Source: Niabella sp.
GTDB taxonomy: Bacteria; Bacteroidota; Bacteroidia; Chitinophagales; Chitinophagaceae
DNA length: 60,380 bases
Assembly: GCF_030150205.1 (NCBI RefSeq)
Contig: NZ_JASLGT010000031.1
Location: 1 to 60,380 of the forward strand
Direction of reading: 5' to 3'
Numbering within the stretch: the stretch's first letter is position 1; every line of letters starts with the position of its first letter. A program made the translations under genes and the position numbers. This document shows, piece by piece, positions 60,267 through 60,380 of this stretch. The notes under the pieces were generated by a model, which did not search any database, was not told the DNA's origin, and worked only from the letters and a program-made list of their open reading frames with translations.

Positions 60267-60380
60267 AATAGTCATATCCTTTTGATAGTTGTTTTACTGC
60301 CCCGGGGTTTTGGTAATATGACTCCAACGCGCGTACTAATGTGTTTTCTACATCGTCAAGGCTGTTGAATATTTTGTTGT
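60244..60380 (-). mobile_element. C-terminal end of a transposase (partial, runs off right edge)
   Basis: On the minus strand, the frame ending with TAA at 60246-60244 reads NKIFNSLDDVENTLVRALES, then YYQNPGAVKQLSKGYDYFS and a short tail. The FNSLDDVENTLVRALESYY pattern with the following NPG...QL is like the C-terminus of IS630-family DDE transposases. The family call rests on this tail only. The rest lies beyond the window. Confidence 0.5.

Overview
The window looks like chromosome of a free-living member of the Bacteroidota, most likely Chitinophagaceae (inference). The reasons are a SusC/SusD pair, DUF4097 proteins behind an ECF sigma factor, TPR-containing histidine kinases, weak or absent Shine-Dalgarno sequences, and TAnnTTTG-type -7 boxes. 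No tRNA, rRNA or CRISPR array was seen.

Left flank (1-6 kb): AT-rich, decayed accessory DNA. It opens with the 3' end of a transposase gene. It then holds two secreted proteins of unknown function, a relic with a broken fibronectin-III-like stretch, an orphan LuxR-type response regulator, a broken SRAP (YedK/HMCES) gene, and the frameshifted end of an L,D-transpeptidase-like (Tlde1/YkuD-type) domain followed 4 nt later by a small secreted protein that could be its immunity partner.

Housekeeping and catabolic block (6-26 kb): methyltransferase, large-subunit catalase (katE), a three-gene MCE/Mla lipid transporter, an AT-rich S41 peptidase, an SMP-30 lactonase with a CE7 esterase, an ECF sigma / anti-sigma / two DUF4097 stress module, an SDR gene apparently inactivated by a small deletion between 9-bp repeats, and two AraC regulators.

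Sialic acid utilisation locus (26.4-40.2 kb): a divergent GntR/FCD repressor faces susC, susD, N-acetylneuraminate lyase, a kelch-type mutarotase, an MFS transporter, a sialidase, an N-acylglucosamine 2-epimerase and a GH20 hexosaminidase. Together they would release, import and convert sialic acid to GlcNAc. A palindrome covers the probable -7 region of susC.

Accessory block (40-55 kb): an Mrr-type endonuclease with a long coiled coil, a DUF4429-SHOCT protein, and a plus-strand cassette of three related helix-turn-helix/coiled-coil proteins, a coiled-coil protein and a holin-like membrane protein, preceded by a nested inverted repeat. Facing it is a minus-strand cluster of ten genes: four small proteins, a hypothetical, DUF4407, a second membrane protein, a J-domain/transglutaminase-like fusion, a four-helix membrane protein and a DUF6979-like protein. 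These two clusters are the best candidates for undescribed systems.

Right end (55-60.4 kb): a patch of dispersed intergenic repeats, a two-component pair (TPR lipoprotein-type histidine kinase and response regulator), a Pro-rich mini-protein, a single-pass acidic membrane protein with phased direct repeats upstream, and a mini-lipoprotein whose end overlaps the tail of a second transposase gene. The window is therefore bounded by mobile-element remnants on both sides.
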